Shown in pieces: positions 44,837-55,651 of a stretch of 64,000 nt of DNA. Source of the DNA: Asticcacaulis sp. AC466 (GTDB lineage: Bacteria > Pseudomonadota > Alphaproteobacteria > Caulobacterales > Caulobacteraceae). The stretch spans positions 62,001-126,000 of the forward strand of contig NZ_AWGE01000012.1 of NCBI RefSeq assembly GCF_000495815.1. The letters are read 5' to 3'. The position numbers and the translations under genes are program-made. Within the stretch, counting starts at the first letter, position 1, and each line of letters begins with the position of its first letter. The notes beneath the pieces were generated by a model. It did no database searches, was not told the origin of the DNA, and was given only the letters and a program-made list of their open reading frames with translations.

Positions 44837-45721
44837 ATGAAGAAGTTCGGCCCGTCCTTACTGATGTCTCTGGTGCTGCACGCGGCATTGGTTCTGCTTG
44901 CCTTCATTACCTGGACTCATACGCCGAAGCCGCTGGTGGTCAATTCCGTACCGGTGCAGATCATCTCCGACATGCCGAGCCGGCAGATGGCGGAGGCGCC
45001 GGTCGATGAACTGGCCGTCAAGACGCCCGCGCCTGTCCCTCAGCCGGAGCCTGTGCCGCCAAAACCGACCCCCGCCCCGCCGCAACCCGTGCCGGAACCG
45101 ATCAAGCCAGTGGCCAAGCCCACGCCTACGCCGGCAAAACCGACTCCGACCCCGCCCAAGCCGACGCCTCAACCGCCGAAGCCAACACCGGCGCCGCCCG
45201 ACAAGAACGGCCTGAAAAAGGTCGAGCCGGCGCCAGCCAAGACGCCGCCGCAAAAACAGCCGGCCAAGCCTGCGCCCAAGAAAGCGCCGGCAGATGACCT
45301 GCTCAGTCGGTTGGCCGCGACGCCGTCCCAGGCGCCGACCAAGCGTCAGGCCCAGGCATCGACACAAAAGACGACCGGCCTCTCGGCGCAAGGCTCCGGT
45401 CCGGCAGATGCCGGGTTGAAAGCGGAGGTCAGTGCCCTGACATCGCGCCTGAACAAGCTGTGGCTGCTCAATTGCGATGTGCCGGGCAGCGACCAAGTCA
45501 GTCCCGAAATCCGCTTCACCCTGTCGCCCAATGGTCGCGTTACCGATGGTCCGACCTGGGTGAACAAGCGGAACGATCCCGTGTGGCAGGCCGGGGCCAA
45601 CCTGGCCATGGCCGCGGTCAACAAGGGACAGCCCAATGCCTTCCTGGGCCTGCCCGAAGGCCTCTATAACCGTCCCATCAAGATTACCTTCAACGCCCAG
45701 GCAGCCTGCCGCGGCCGCTAA
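44837..45721 (+). CDS. tolA: Tol-Pal system protein TolA
   Basis: 294 residues. N-terminal membrane helix [19 protein letters not shown] with the SxxxH signature used for contact with TolQR. A Pro/Lys-rich rod follows (about 55-145; repeats of KPTPxP) instead of the long helical domain of E. coli TolA, then a C-terminal TonB/TolA-like domain with [21 protein letters not shown]. It links the inner-membrane motor to TolB and Pal. Confidence 0.92.
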   Translation: MKKFGPSLLMSLVLHAALVLLAFITWTHTPKPLVVNSVPVQIISDMPSRQMAEAPVDELAVKTPAPVPQPEPVPPKPTPAPPQPVPEPIKPVAKPTPTPAKPTPTPPKPTPQPPKPTPAPPDKNGLKKVEPAPAKTPPQKQPAKPAPKKAPADDLLSRLAATPSQAPTKRQAQASTQKTTGLSAQGSGPADAGLKAEVSALTSRLNKLWLLNCDVPGSDQVSPEIRFTLSPNGRVTDGPTWVNKRNDPVWQAGANLAMAAVNKGQPNAFLGLPEGLYNRPIKITFNAQAACRGR

Positions 45722-45734
45722 AGGATTAAAGACC

Positions 45735-47069
45735 ATGAAGACAACGACAGTCATATCAAGAATGTTCGCGGCGATGGCCGGCGCCATCCTTTTGCTGTGC
45801 GTGCCGGCAATGGCCAATGCGCAAAGCGAACTGACCGGCACGGTCGATTCCGGCAATATCCAGCCCCTGCCTATCGCCATTTCCATCGGCGGAACCGATG
45901 CGGCCGGGAGCGACATGGGCGCAAAGATTTCCAAGGTGGTCATGAACGACTTGGAAAGCTCCGGCTATTTCGCGCCCATCAATCCAGCAGCCTTCATCCA
46001 GACCAATCTGGACGTCGCCGTCCAGCCAGATTTCACCTCTTGGAAGACAATCAACGCGCAATATCTCTCCAACGGCCGCGCCCTGGTCGATGCGGATGGT
46101 CGTCTACAGGTTGATTTTCGCCTGTGGGACATCTTCTCCCAGAAGCAGTTATTGGGGCAGTCCCTGACCGCGACGCCGGAAAACTGGCGCCGCATCGCCC
46201 ACAAGATCGCCGACGCCATCTATGAAAAGCTGACCGGTCAGGAAGGCTATTTCGATACCCGCATCGTCTTCGTCGCCGAAAGCGGTTATCGCACGGCGCG
46301 CGTCAAGCACCTAGCCATCATGGATCAGGATGGTGCCAACCCGTCCTACCTGCCGGTCGCCGGCAACAATACCAAGGTGATGACGCCGCGCTTTTCCGCC
46401 GATAGCCAGGAAGTCGCCTATATGGCGCTGACGGCCGACAGCGCCCGCATCTATATCTACAACCTGGAAACCGGTCGTCAGGAAGCGGTCGGGCAAATTC
46501 AGGGCATGGCCTTCGCGCCGCGCTTCTCGCCCGACGGTTCGAAACTGGCCTTTTCGGTCAGCCAGGGCGGCGCGACCAATATATATGTGATGGACCTGCG
46601 CACCCGCGCCATGACCAAGCTGACCAGCGGCTCGGCCATCAACACCTCACCATCATTCTCGGCCGACGGCTCGACCATCGCCTTTACCTCCGATCGCGGT
46701 GGCTCGCCGCAGATTTACCTGATGAATGCCAGTGGAGGCAATGTGCGCCGCATCACCTTTGGCGGCGGCAGCTATTCGACGCCGGTCTTCAGTCCCAAGG
46801 GGGACATGATTGCTTTCACCAAGCAGTCCGGCGGCCGGTTTTCTATCGGTGTGATGGACGCGAGCGGCGGGAATGCCAAGCTTCTGACCTCTTCTTACCT
46901 CGAAGAAGGTCCGACCTGGGCGCCGAACGGCCGCTACATAATGTTCTTCCGGGAAAGCCCGGCGGGTGTGCCGTCCTTATGGCAGGTGGAAGTCACCGGC
47001 CGCGTCGAACGCGCTGTCCCCTACGCCGGTGGGGCATCCGACCCCGCCTGGTCGCCCCGCCTAAAATAA
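45735..47069 (+). CDS. tolB: Tol-Pal system beta-propeller protein TolB
   Basis: 444 residues from the ATG of [11 protein letters not shown]; the signal peptide ends near PAMANAQ. The N-terminal domain ([25 protein letters not shown]) is followed by a six-bladed propeller with repeated FSPDGS, FSADGS and FSPKGD turns (about 190-440) and the TolB signature [21 protein letters not shown]. It is periplasmic and binds Pal and the TolA C-terminus. 13 bp after tolA; a 259 bp gap to pal holds an AT-rich promoter-like sequence (TTGACA at 47220, TATAAT at 47240, spacing only 14). Confidence 0.95.
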   Translation: MKTTTVISRMFAAMAGAILLLCVPAMANAQSELTGTVDSGNIQPLPIAISIGGTDAAGSDMGAKISKVVMNDLESSGYFAPINPAAFIQTNLDVAVQPDFTSWKTINAQYLSNGRALVDADGRLQVDFRLWDIFSQKQLLGQSLTATPENWRRIAHKIADAIYEKLTGQEGYFDTRIVFVAESGYRTARVKHLAIMDQDGANPSYLPVAGNNTKVMTPRFSADSQEVAYMALTADSARIYIYNLETGRQEAVGQIQGMAFAPRFSPDGSKLAFSVSQGGATNIYVMDLRTRAMTKLTSGSAINTSPSFSADGSTIAFTSDRGGSPQIYLMNASGGNVRRITFGGGSYSTPVFSPKGDMIAFTKQSGGRFSIGVMDASGGNAKLLTSSYLEEGPTWAPNGRYIMFFRESPAGVPSLWQVEVTGRVERAVPYAGGASDPAWSPRLK

Positions 47070-47328
47070 TTCAGGCTGAAATAATGTGGTCTGATATTGG
47101 TAACCATGTCGCGTAAGGGGAATGCAACGGTTTTGGGGTAACAAGGCACTTCAATTCTGCGCATTCCGCCGCCTACAGGCGAAAAATTCCCAATTCTATG
47201 GAAATTTTCCGTCTGAGGTTTGACAAAAGTTAATAGGCATATAATCGTATCTTTATGAGTTTTGTGCATAATCCCGTCACAAGACTGAGATACATTCCCC
47301 AAGACTGTTATAAACGAGAGGATTAAAC

Positions 47329-47886
47329 ATGACGGTATCCACCAAATCCGTTGCCAAGATCGCCATGGCAGCCCTTATTCTGGCCTCCGTCGCGGCCTGT
47401 ACCAAAAAGGCCCAGCCGGTTGTCGACACGGCGCCGCCGGCGCCTGCCGAACAACCCGCTCCTCCGCCCCCGCCGGCTCAGCAACCGGTCGCTCAGGCGC
47501 CGCTGCCGGGCATCGTTCCGGGCTCGCAGCAGGACTTCGTCGTCAATGTCGGCGACCGCGTCTATTTCGACACCGACTCCTCCAGCATCCGCGCCGACGC
47601 GCAAGGTATTCTGGCAGCTCAGGCGGCCTGGCTTGTCCGTTATCCGAACGTCAAGATCCGCATCGAAGGCAATGCCGACGAACGCGGCACGCGTGAATAC
47701 AACTTCGCTCTTGGTGCGCGCCGCGCCCAGGCCGTCTCGGACTTCCTGACGGGCAAGGGTGTCGTTCCGGCCCGTATCGCGACCATCTCCTACGGCAAGG
47801 AAAGCCCGATCGACAACGGTTCTGGCGAAGATGCCTGGGCCAAGAACCGTAACGCCCACACCAGCCTGACCTCGGGCGCCCAGTAA
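47329..47886 (+). CDS. pal: Peptidoglycan-associated lipoprotein Pal
   Basis: 185 residues; GAGAGGA precedes the ATG. Lipobox LASVAAC with Cys24. A Pro/Ala linker leads to the OmpA-like domain: DRVYFDTDSSSIRADAQ, IRIEGNADERGTREYNFALGARRAQAV with the Asp and Arg that bind diaminopimelate, and IATISYGKESP. It tethers the outer membrane to peptidoglycan; in Caulobacter Tol-Pal is needed for constriction. A short direct repeat spans the stop codon and a terminator follows. Confidence 0.97.
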   Translation: MTVSTKSVAKIAMAALILASVAACTKKAQPVVDTAPPAPAEQPAPPPPPAQQPVAQAPLPGIVPGSQQDFVVNVGDRVYFDTDSSSIRADAQGILAAQAAWLVRYPNVKIRIEGNADERGTREYNFALGARRAQAVSDFLTGKGVVPARIATISYGKESPIDNGSGEDAWAKNRNAHTSLTSGAQ

Positions 47887-47908
47887 ATACCAACGCCAGT
47901 AAATACCA
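47880..47908 (+). repeat. Direct repeat across the pal stop codon
   Basis: CCAGTAAATACCA occurs at 47880-47892 and 47896-47908 (period 16). The first copy contains the stop codon TAA of pal, so it arose by duplicating the gene end. Confidence 0.85.
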
Positions 47909-47928
47909 GCGCTAAGCGTTGATTTTTC

Positions 47929-47967
47929 AGAGGCCCCTTGCCGGTCGGCAGGGGGCCTTTTGTTTTA
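47929..47967 (+). terminator. Terminator after pal
   Basis: AGGCCCCTTGCC and GGCAGGGGGCCT pair over GGTC, followed by TTTGTTTT. Confidence 0.88.
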
Positions 47968-48126
47968 AATGTGCGGGAAAGTACACCCAGGTTGCGGTTT
48001 GCTCTGAACGGACGGACTTTTTCATAAACAACGTCTTATTTCAGCCCGACTATATTGCTAACCATATTATAAATATGCTTCGATGCACTACGCTTTCCAG
48101 TATTATTGCGGCGGTAGGGTTACGTC

Positions 48127-49071
48127 ATGAATCACAGTTTTAAACTTCGTTTCAACGCGCGTGGCAAAGCTGCCGCCGGCCTGTCTATACTGGCCTTATC
48201 GCTGCCTCTGTCTATCGTGCCGCTGACGGCCATGGCGCCCACAGGTGCCCACGCGCAGATTTTCGATGACGAGGATGACAAGGAAATTCCGGGTCAGCAA
48301 CCCACCGACACCACCGTCTGGGATGCCAAGAAGCTGCAACGCCTCGACCGCAATGTCCGCAAGCTGGAACGATCCGTGTCGCGGGTCCAGAATCAGAAAA
48401 GCCCCCCCATCCTGATTGAGCCCGACCCGGAAGTCGTGGCGCTCCAGGCCACGGTCGATACCCTGTCGCGCAAACAGGATGACCAGGCGGCGGCCATCAC
48501 GACCCTGACGGGCCAGATCGAAGATCTGCAACACCAGAACCAGCAGTTGCTGCAACAGATCACCAACCAGAATGCGCGTCTCGACACCCTGGTCAAGCGC
48601 GCCGACCTGGCCGAAGCGCATCTTAAAGACATTGACGCTCAATTGGCGCCGCCACCGCCGCCGCCAGCTTCGCTTGGTAATGCCGAAAGCGATTTCGAAC
48701 AGGCGTTCAACCTGATGACGTCGGGTAAGGTCGATGATGCTGACCGTGCCTTCGAAGCCTTCACCACGACGTGGCCGCAAGCCTCGCAATTGCCCGAAGC
48801 TTGGTTCCGCCTGGGGCAGATTCGCGCTATGAAATCCAACGCGTCGGGGGCCGTGGCCGCCTATGCCACCTCGCTGAAAGGCTGGCCCAAGACGTCCTGG
48901 GCACCCGAAGCCACTGTGAAACTGGCCCAGGCCCTGTCCGACACCAATCGTCCGACCGATGTCTGCGCCACCCTGGGCCAGTTCGAAAAGAACTATGCCA
49001 AGGCTGCGACCACCGATACCCGTGCACTGGCCAAGACCCTGAAGGACAAGAACCGGTGCGCGGCTGCCTAA
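48127..49071 (+). CDS. cpoB: Tol-Pal cell division coordinator CpoB (YbgF)
   Basis: 314 residues. The signal peptide ends near GAHAQ. A coiled coil follows (about 70-170, with KLQRLDRNVRKLERSVS and LTGQIEDLQHQNQQLLQQIT), then a Pro-run linker (APPPPPPAS) and a C-terminal TPR domain (ESDFEQAFNLMTSGKVDDADRAF; YFRLGQ-like WFRLGQIRAMKSN). CpoB couples Tol-Pal to peptidoglycan synthesis during constriction. Separate transcription unit from pal, given the terminator between. Confidence 0.9.
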   Translation: MNHSFKLRFNARGKAAAGLSILALSLPLSIVPLTAMAPTGAHAQIFDDEDDKEIPGQQPTDTTVWDAKKLQRLDRNVRKLERSVSRVQNQKSPPILIEPDPEVVALQATVDTLSRKQDDQAAAITTLTGQIEDLQHQNQQLLQQITNQNARLDTLVKRADLAEAHLKDIDAQLAPPPPPPASLGNAESDFEQAFNLMTSGKVDDADRAFEAFTTTWPQASQLPEAWFRLGQIRAMKSNASGAVAAYATSLKGWPKTSWAPEATVKLAQALSDTNRPTDVCATLGQFEKNYAKAATTDTRALAKTLKDKNRCAAA

Positions 49072-49120
49072 AGCCCGTTGCTTTGCTGTCCCTGTCGCGC
49101 CGAAGACTCCTTTAGGCGCG

Positions 49121-50431
49121 GTGAAGCACGCACCATTCCCGCATGGCTTTCCTGATCTGTCCCGTCGTCTCGATGGCGACGGCCCCTTGGCTGTTGCCGT
49201 ATCGGGCGGTGGGGATTCGGTCGCCTTGCTATATATGCTGGCTGAGTGGGGCCAGCGTCGGCTCCACGTCTTCTGTGTTGATCACGGCCTGAACCCGGAC
49301 AGTGCGGCCTGGACCGCTTCGGTCGGAGCGCACGCCGAACGGGTTGGGGCCCAATTTACCGCGCTGTACTGGACCGGGGATAAGCCGTCTAGCGGCCTGG
49401 CGGCGGCGGCGCGCCGGGCACGCCATGGCCTGCTGGCCCAAGCGGCGCGCCAGTCCGGTATATCTGTCCTGTGTCTGGCCCACACCGCTGATGATATTGC
49501 CGAAGCCACGGAAATGCGGGCGCAAGGGTCGAATGTCGGCGCGCCTCAGGCGTGGTCGCCATCACCGGTCTGGCCGGACGGTCGCGGCGTTTTTCTCCAT
49601 CGCCCGCTGCTCGACGTCCGCCGTGAGGCTTTGCGCGGTTATCTGCGCGATATCGGCGTGGACTGGATCGACGATCCGGCGAACGATAATCCGGCCTCCT
49701 TGCGCGCCCGCGTCCGGGCGAGCCTGCGCAGTGCTGTGGCAGCGGAAAACGCGCCTGTGCCGTTTGCGATCGACCTGCCGGATTTGCCAGATTTGATCCA
49801 TACGCAATGGGCAGACTATGGGCTGATTTCGCTTCGGGCCGATGCGATGCACGCCTTGCCATCGGAGACGGCACTTAGGGTGTTATCGGCCGCTGTCGTC
49901 TGCGCCGGAGGGGGCGATAAATTGCCGCGTCGGGCCGAACTCGAAAATCTGCTGGCGCGTCTGCCTGCAGGCGGCGCCATGACCCTGTGCGGTTCCCGGA
50001 TAGAACCCGCCGCCGACCTGATTCACATTACGCGCAATCCGGGCGATATCGACCGCCGCCCGCCAGCGCTTTCGGATCAGGTTTGGGATGGCCGCTTCGT
50101 TGTGACGGGGCTAGATCCGGCCGATATAAGGCCTGTCTGCCGTGTACGCAGCGAGCTCTCAGCTACCGATCGCGATGTTCTGGCAGCCTTGCCGGCCATT
50201 GTGCGCGGACATTTGCCGGTTTTGAAAAAAGAAAATGAAAGTAAACTATTGAGTGCTTACAACGTCTCCGGACTAAACTGTTTGGTTATGCCCCGCTTTT
50301 TTGCGGCACTTGGAATGATCAAGACGGAAAGCGCGCTTGCCGGGGTGTTCGGGAGCAATTCTTGGCCCGGCCTTTGCAATTCTTGGCCCAGCCCTTGCAA
50401 TTCTTGGCATGGCCCTGGCAAACGTATGTAG
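49121..50431 (+). CDS. tilS: tRNA(Ile)-lysidine synthase TilS
   Basis: 436 residues from a GTG start. P-loop of the PP-ATPase family VAVSGGGDSVALLYML (residues about 24-39), HVFCVDHGLNPDSA, and LCLAHTADDIAEATEMR. The middle has RPLLDVRREALRGYL and WIDDPANDNPAS. The enzyme converts C34 of the AUA-reading tRNA to lysidine. The last 25 residues are encoded by a 21 bp tandem repeat and look unstructured. It precedes ftsH, as in many bacteria. Confidence 0.9.
   Translation: MKHAPFPHGFPDLSRRLDGDGPLAVAVSGGGDSVALLYMLAEWGQRRLHVFCVDHGLNPDSAAWTASVGAHAERVGAQFTALYWTGDKPSSGLAAAARRARHGLLAQAARQSGISVLCLAHTADDIAEATEMRAQGSNVGAPQAWSPSPVWPDGRGVFLHRPLLDVRREALRGYLRDIGVDWIDDPANDNPASLRARVRASLRSAVAAENAPVPFAIDLPDLPDLIHTQWADYGLISLRADAMHALPSETALRVLSAAVVCAGGGDKLPRRAELENLLARLPAGGAMTLCGSRIEPAADLIHITRNPGDIDRRPPALSDQVWDGRFVVTGLDPADIRPVCRVRSELSATDRDVLAALPAIVRGHLPVLKKENESKLLSAYNVSGLNCLVMPRFFAALGMIKTESALAGVFGSNSWPGLCNSWPSPCNSWHGPGKRM
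50355..50417 (+). repeat. Three 21-bp tandem repeats at the end of tilS
   Basis: GCAATTCTTGGC plus a variable nine bases (CCGGCCTTT, CCAGCCCTT, ATGGCCCTG) at 50355, 50376 and 50397. The unit is seven codons, giving NSWPGLC, NSWPSPC and NSWHGPG. The copies keep frame. Confidence 0.9.
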
Positions 50432-50446
50432 CGAAACCGAACGGAC

Positions 50447-50465
50447 CACCCTATATGGGTGGCTA
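50447..50465 (+). promoter_or_regulatory. Small palindrome between tilS and ftsH
   Basis: CCACCCTATATGGGTGG is a near-perfect inverted repeat about 65 bp before the ftsH start and could be an operator or a weak hairpin. No T-run follows. Confidence 0.35.
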
Positions 50466-50526
50466 ATGTACTGATTACCCCGCGGAGGGGTGGCCCTGTT
50501 GGGCCGTATCGAGGATAGACATTGGC

Positions 50527-52431
<1,905 letters not shown>

Positions 52432-52603
52432 ACGGCCTAAATCGATCTGCGAAGCGGGCGGTGCAAAAGCGCCGCCCGTTTTTGTTTATCATACCATGTG
52501 CGCGGTTTAGAACCGCTTCATTGGTATTCACTTTTTCAGCTCAAACGCCGCATGGTTCGCCGCATAGGCGGCGGCGGGCAGTCGCCCTAGCCAAACGTCA
52601 TGG

Positions 52604-52653
52604 CCACACGTCATGAGTTGAAGGTCATGACGTGTGGATCAGGACATGATCCT
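52604..52653 (+). repeat. Palindromic repeat pair in the ftsH-ftsQ gap
   Basis: CCACACGTCATGA and TCATGACGTGTGG pair over eight bases (52604-52637), followed at once by a smaller palindrome GGATCAGGACATGATCC. The gap 52432-52916 otherwise contains no gene that I can support; the first 60 bp after ftsH hold a GC hairpin (GCGGGCGGTGC, GCGCCGCCCG, then TTTTTGTTT) that is likely the ftsH terminator. Confidence 0.65.
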
Positions 52654-52916
52654 GAACCGCGCGATTTCAGCAGGCGAATTCGACGGGGAATCGGATGGCG
52701 GCGGAATCTTTATGGATATCGTTACAAATTCCTTACGAAATGCCGCCGCATTATCACTCTGTTAAGGACGTTCGGGTTTTTATGCAGGCTTGACCAAATG
52801 GGCGGGAGACTGACGTGACGGGCTTGCCGGGCAAGCGCGGGGCGGAACGTTCTCCCTCCGATATTTTACCTATGCATCGCGCCGCAAAAGCTGGCCGTAA
52901 GACCTGGAGAGTGCCC

Positions 52917-53825
52917 ATGCCCGCCGTCGTTCGTGGAGGCAGACGACAAGCCGCCCCGGCCGCACCGAAATCGGCAGGCAAGGCGGCACCGCGCAGCCCG
53001 GGCAAGCGGTCGGCCGGACGCAAGGCCGCGCAGGCGGGTAAGCCCAGCGTCATAGGCGCGGTTCATATGCCGAACGAACTGACGGGCTGGCTGGCCGTTG
53101 CCGTTATCGTCGGCTTGCTGAGCGTCGTCTTGGCCACCGGACATCGCGCTGAGGCCCTCGGTCACGCGGTTACCGACTTTGCCGACAGCCGCATGGCGGC
53201 ACTGGGTCTGCGCCTGCAAAAGATTTCGCTGGTCGGTGTCAGTCCGGAAGCCATGCCCGACGTCAAACGCGCGCTCAAGTTCGAGAAGGATCAGCCCTTC
53301 GCCCTCATGAATCTCGCGACTGTCCAAAAGGACATCGAGGCCGTGGGCTGGGTGAAGTCGGCAACCGTTCGCCGCCAGTTTCCCGGTGTGCTCATCATCG
53401 ATGTCGTTGAGCGTCCGCGCCTGGCCGTCTGGCAGTATCAGGGCAAGAACACCGTCATCGACGATCAGGGCAATATCATCCCCGAAGCCATATCGACGCG
53501 CTTCCCCAATCTGCCGTATGTGGTGGGAGAGGGGGCCAACGAAGCCGCGCCCGACATCATCGAGCTGATGCGCCAGCGTCCGGCCCTGATGCAGAAGACC
53601 TATGCCTTGCAACGGGTCGACACGCGCCGCTGGAATATCCTGCTCAAGAATACGGCGGTTATCAAGCTGCCGGCCCTGAACCAGGAACAGGCTCTGGGGA
53701 AACTCGACGCTCTTATGGCCCAGCAACGCGTGCTGGACCAGGGTTTCGCCTCCATCGACCTGCTCGACCCCGACGCGTTGGTGGTGGTCCCGATCGAAGC
53801 CCACCCCAAGCCGCCCGCCGCCTGA
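52917..53825 (+). CDS. ftsQ: Cell division protein FtsQ
   Basis: 302 residues from the ATG of MPAVVRGGRRQ, seven bases after GGAG; starts at 52815 and 52872 in frame are possible. A basic cytoplasmic tail (about 1-55), one membrane helix (LTGWLAVAVIVGLLSVVLATG), a POTRA domain (KISLVGVSPEAMPDVKRALKF, about 95-165) and the beta domain (VVERPRLAVWQYQGKNTVIDDQG). FtsQ recruits FtsBL to the divisome. The usual upstream neighbours murB and ddl are absent here. Confidence 0.9.
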   Translation: MPAVVRGGRRQAAPAAPKSAGKAAPRSPGKRSAGRKAAQAGKPSVIGAVHMPNELTGWLAVAVIVGLLSVVLATGHRAEALGHAVTDFADSRMAALGLRLQKISLVGVSPEAMPDVKRALKFEKDQPFALMNLATVQKDIEAVGWVKSATVRRQFPGVLIIDVVERPRLAVWQYQGKNTVIDDQGNIIPEAISTRFPNLPYVVGEGANEAAPDIIELMRQRPALMQKTYALQRVDTRRWNILLKNTAVIKLPALNQEQALGKLDALMAQQRVLDQGFASIDLLDPDALVVVPIEAHPKPPAA

Positions 53826-53888
53826 TCCGAAAACCGTCCCGCAGTTAAAACAACTGGCAACAAGCAGAATCTCTCAGACCTACAGCCC

Positions 53889-55271
53889 ATGTCCCGATTT
53901 GAAGACCGCCAAGCTGCCAAACACTTTTCCGCCACCCATGTGCAGACAAAGGGTGCGCGTCCTGCTGCCGGTGAAACCCCGGCCCGCCCGCCCGCAGCGT
54001 CTGGGCTGATTGCCTCGCTCGACCTCGGTGCGTCAAAAATCGGCTGCTTCATCATGCGTCCGGATGGCGCGCGTCAGGCGGACCAGTCGATCCGCGTGGC
54101 CGGTGTCGGCTATGTCCAGTCAAAAGGTATCCGCGCCGGTTCGGTGATCGACATGGAGGCCGCATCTCAGGCCATCGCCCAGGCGGTCGAACGCGCCGAA
54201 GCCATGGCCAATGTCTCGATCCAGGGCGTGCGTGTCACCATTCCCGGCGCGCAGACCGCATCGCACAAGGTATCGGCCCAGGTCTCGCTCGGCCTGAAAC
54301 CTATTTCCGATCTCGATCTCAACCGTGCGATTGCGTCCGCCCTGGCTCAGGTCCGTTTTCCCAACCGCCGCGCCATCCACCTGCTGCCGGTGTCGTGGAG
54401 CGTGGACGATCAGCCGGGCGTGCGCGATCCGCGCAACCTGACCGGTCGCGCCCTCGGTCTTGAACTGCTTGTCGTCACCATCGACGAAAACGTCTTCAAC
54501 AATATTATCCAGTGCGTTTCGCTGGCGCACCTCGAAGTCCAGGCCATCGTCTGCGCGCCGCTGGCCGCTGCCGTCGCGGCTCTGGAAGAGGACGAAAAGG
54601 AACTGGGCTGCATCTGCATCGACATGGGGGCGTCATCGACGACCGCCGCCATTTTCGCCAACGGCACATTGGTGCACGTCGATTGCCTGAATGTTGGTGG
54701 CGCCCACGTGACCGCCGATATCGCGCGCGGCCTGTCGACCACCCTGGCCGGTGCCGAGCGTATCAAGACGCTGCATGGGTCGGCCATCGCTTCCGCCAAT
54801 GAAGACCGCGAAACCGTTGAAGCCCCGCCGCGCGGTGATGATCGCGGTGGCGCGCCGATCACCGTGCCGCGCTCCATTCTAAAGGGCATCATTGCCCCGC
54901 GCGTCGAGGAAACCTTTGAGCTTCTGCGTGAAAAGATCAAGGCGTCCGGCGTCCAGATCGAACCGGGAGCGGGCATCGTTCTGACCGGCGGCGCATCGCA
55001 GCTGGCGGGCGTGCGTGAGCTGGCCATCCGCGTCTTTGACCGCCCGTGCCGTCTGGGTAAGCCGATGCGCGTGCCGCATCTGGGCGACGCCGCCGCCGGC
55101 CCGTCCTTCGCCGCCACCGCCGGCGTTATCTTGCGCACCCTCTATGGGCCGCGCGATGTCGTGCCGGTCAAGAAGATCATGGCGGCCAAGATTGGGCCAA
55201 AAGACGCTCCTTCTGGGGGCACCGGAAACATCATTGCCCGCGTCGTCGATTGGTTAAAGACCAACCTCTGA
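53889..55271 (+). CDS. ftsA: Cell division protein FtsA
   Basis: 460 residues. Actin-fold ATPase with phosphate-1 SLDLGASKIGCFIMRPDG, the 1C domain region (VSIQGVRVTIPGAQTASHKVSA), phosphate-2 CIDMGASSTTAAIFANG and adenosine motif IVLTGGASQLAGVRELA. It ends with an amphipathic tail, ARVVDWLKTNL, the membrane-targeting sequence. It anchors FtsZ to the membrane. 63 bp after ftsQ; a strong terminator separates it from ftsZ. Confidence 0.95.
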   Translation: MSRFEDRQAAKHFSATHVQTKGARPAAGETPARPPAASGLIASLDLGASKIGCFIMRPDGARQADQSIRVAGVGYVQSKGIRAGSVIDMEAASQAIAQAVERAEAMANVSIQGVRVTIPGAQTASHKVSAQVSLGLKPISDLDLNRAIASALAQVRFPNRRAIHLLPVSWSVDDQPGVRDPRNLTGRALGLELLVVTIDENVFNNIIQCVSLAHLEVQAIVCAPLAAAVAALEEDEKELGCICIDMGASSTTAAIFANGTLVHVDCLNVGGAHVTADIARGLSTTLAGAERIKTLHGSAIASANEDRETVEAPPRGDDRGGAPITVPRSILKGIIAPRVEETFELLREKIKASGVQIEPGAGIVLTGGASQLAGVRELAIRVFDRPCRLGKPMRVPHLGDAAAGPSFAATAGVILRTLYGPRDVVPVKKIMAAKIGPKDAPSGGTGNIIARVVDWLKTNL

Positions 55272-55292
55272 TCGCCACCGCTGAACTGAATC

Positions 55293-55338
55293 AACCGAGC
55301 CCGGCATCCCTCAGGTGTGCCGGGCTCGGTTGCGTTTG
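55293..55338 (+). terminator. Terminator between ftsA and ftsZ
   Basis: AACCGAGCCCGGCA and TGCCGGGCTCGGTT form a 14 bp perfect stem, followed by GCGTTTG. It makes ftsZ depend on its own promoter. Confidence 0.85.
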
Positions 55339-55429
55339 AATACCCATAAGCGTTAACAGTGTACCGGGCGCAACAGGTCAAATTAACCTTCCCGAAACCT
55401 TTGCTCACTCGATAAGGGAAAAAGACAAC

Positions 55430-55560
55430 CTCAGTGACTCCTTCCTGACTCAATGTCCTGGTAAAAAGTCACACTTTGGTAATCTCTGTTAAAAAATCTT
55501 ACTAAAACAGCTTCATTTTTATCCGACTCAAGTTAACGGGTAACCAATCGTTAAGTATAT
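55430..55560 (+). promoter_or_regulatory. ftsZ promoter region with GANTC and TTAA elements
   Basis: GACTC (CcrM methylation site type) at 55436, 55447 and 55525, and TTAA boxes at 55489, 55533 and 55551. In Caulobacter ftsZ transcription responds to CcrM methylation/GcrA and to CtrA. None of the TTAA pairs has the ideal 7-base spacing, so CtrA binding here is only suggested. The rest of the 380 bp gap has no gene. Confidence 0.5.
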
Positions 55561-55651
55561 TGGTTGTCTCATGGTCTCCCGAGCATCTGGGGTCCGATAG
55601 CGTTAATCGCATCCCCTGAAGGGAGAGATTGTGAAAGGTTGGCAAGATAAC

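Noticed and set aside
47220-47245. Sigma-70 promoter for pal (TTGACA and TATAAT)
   Set aside because: Both hexamers are good, but the spacer is only 14 bp, too short for a normal promoter, so it was not called as a separate feature.
50355-50417. CRISPR-like array at the end of tilS
   Set aside because: Repeats are contiguous 21-mers without unique spacers, and no cas genes are near.
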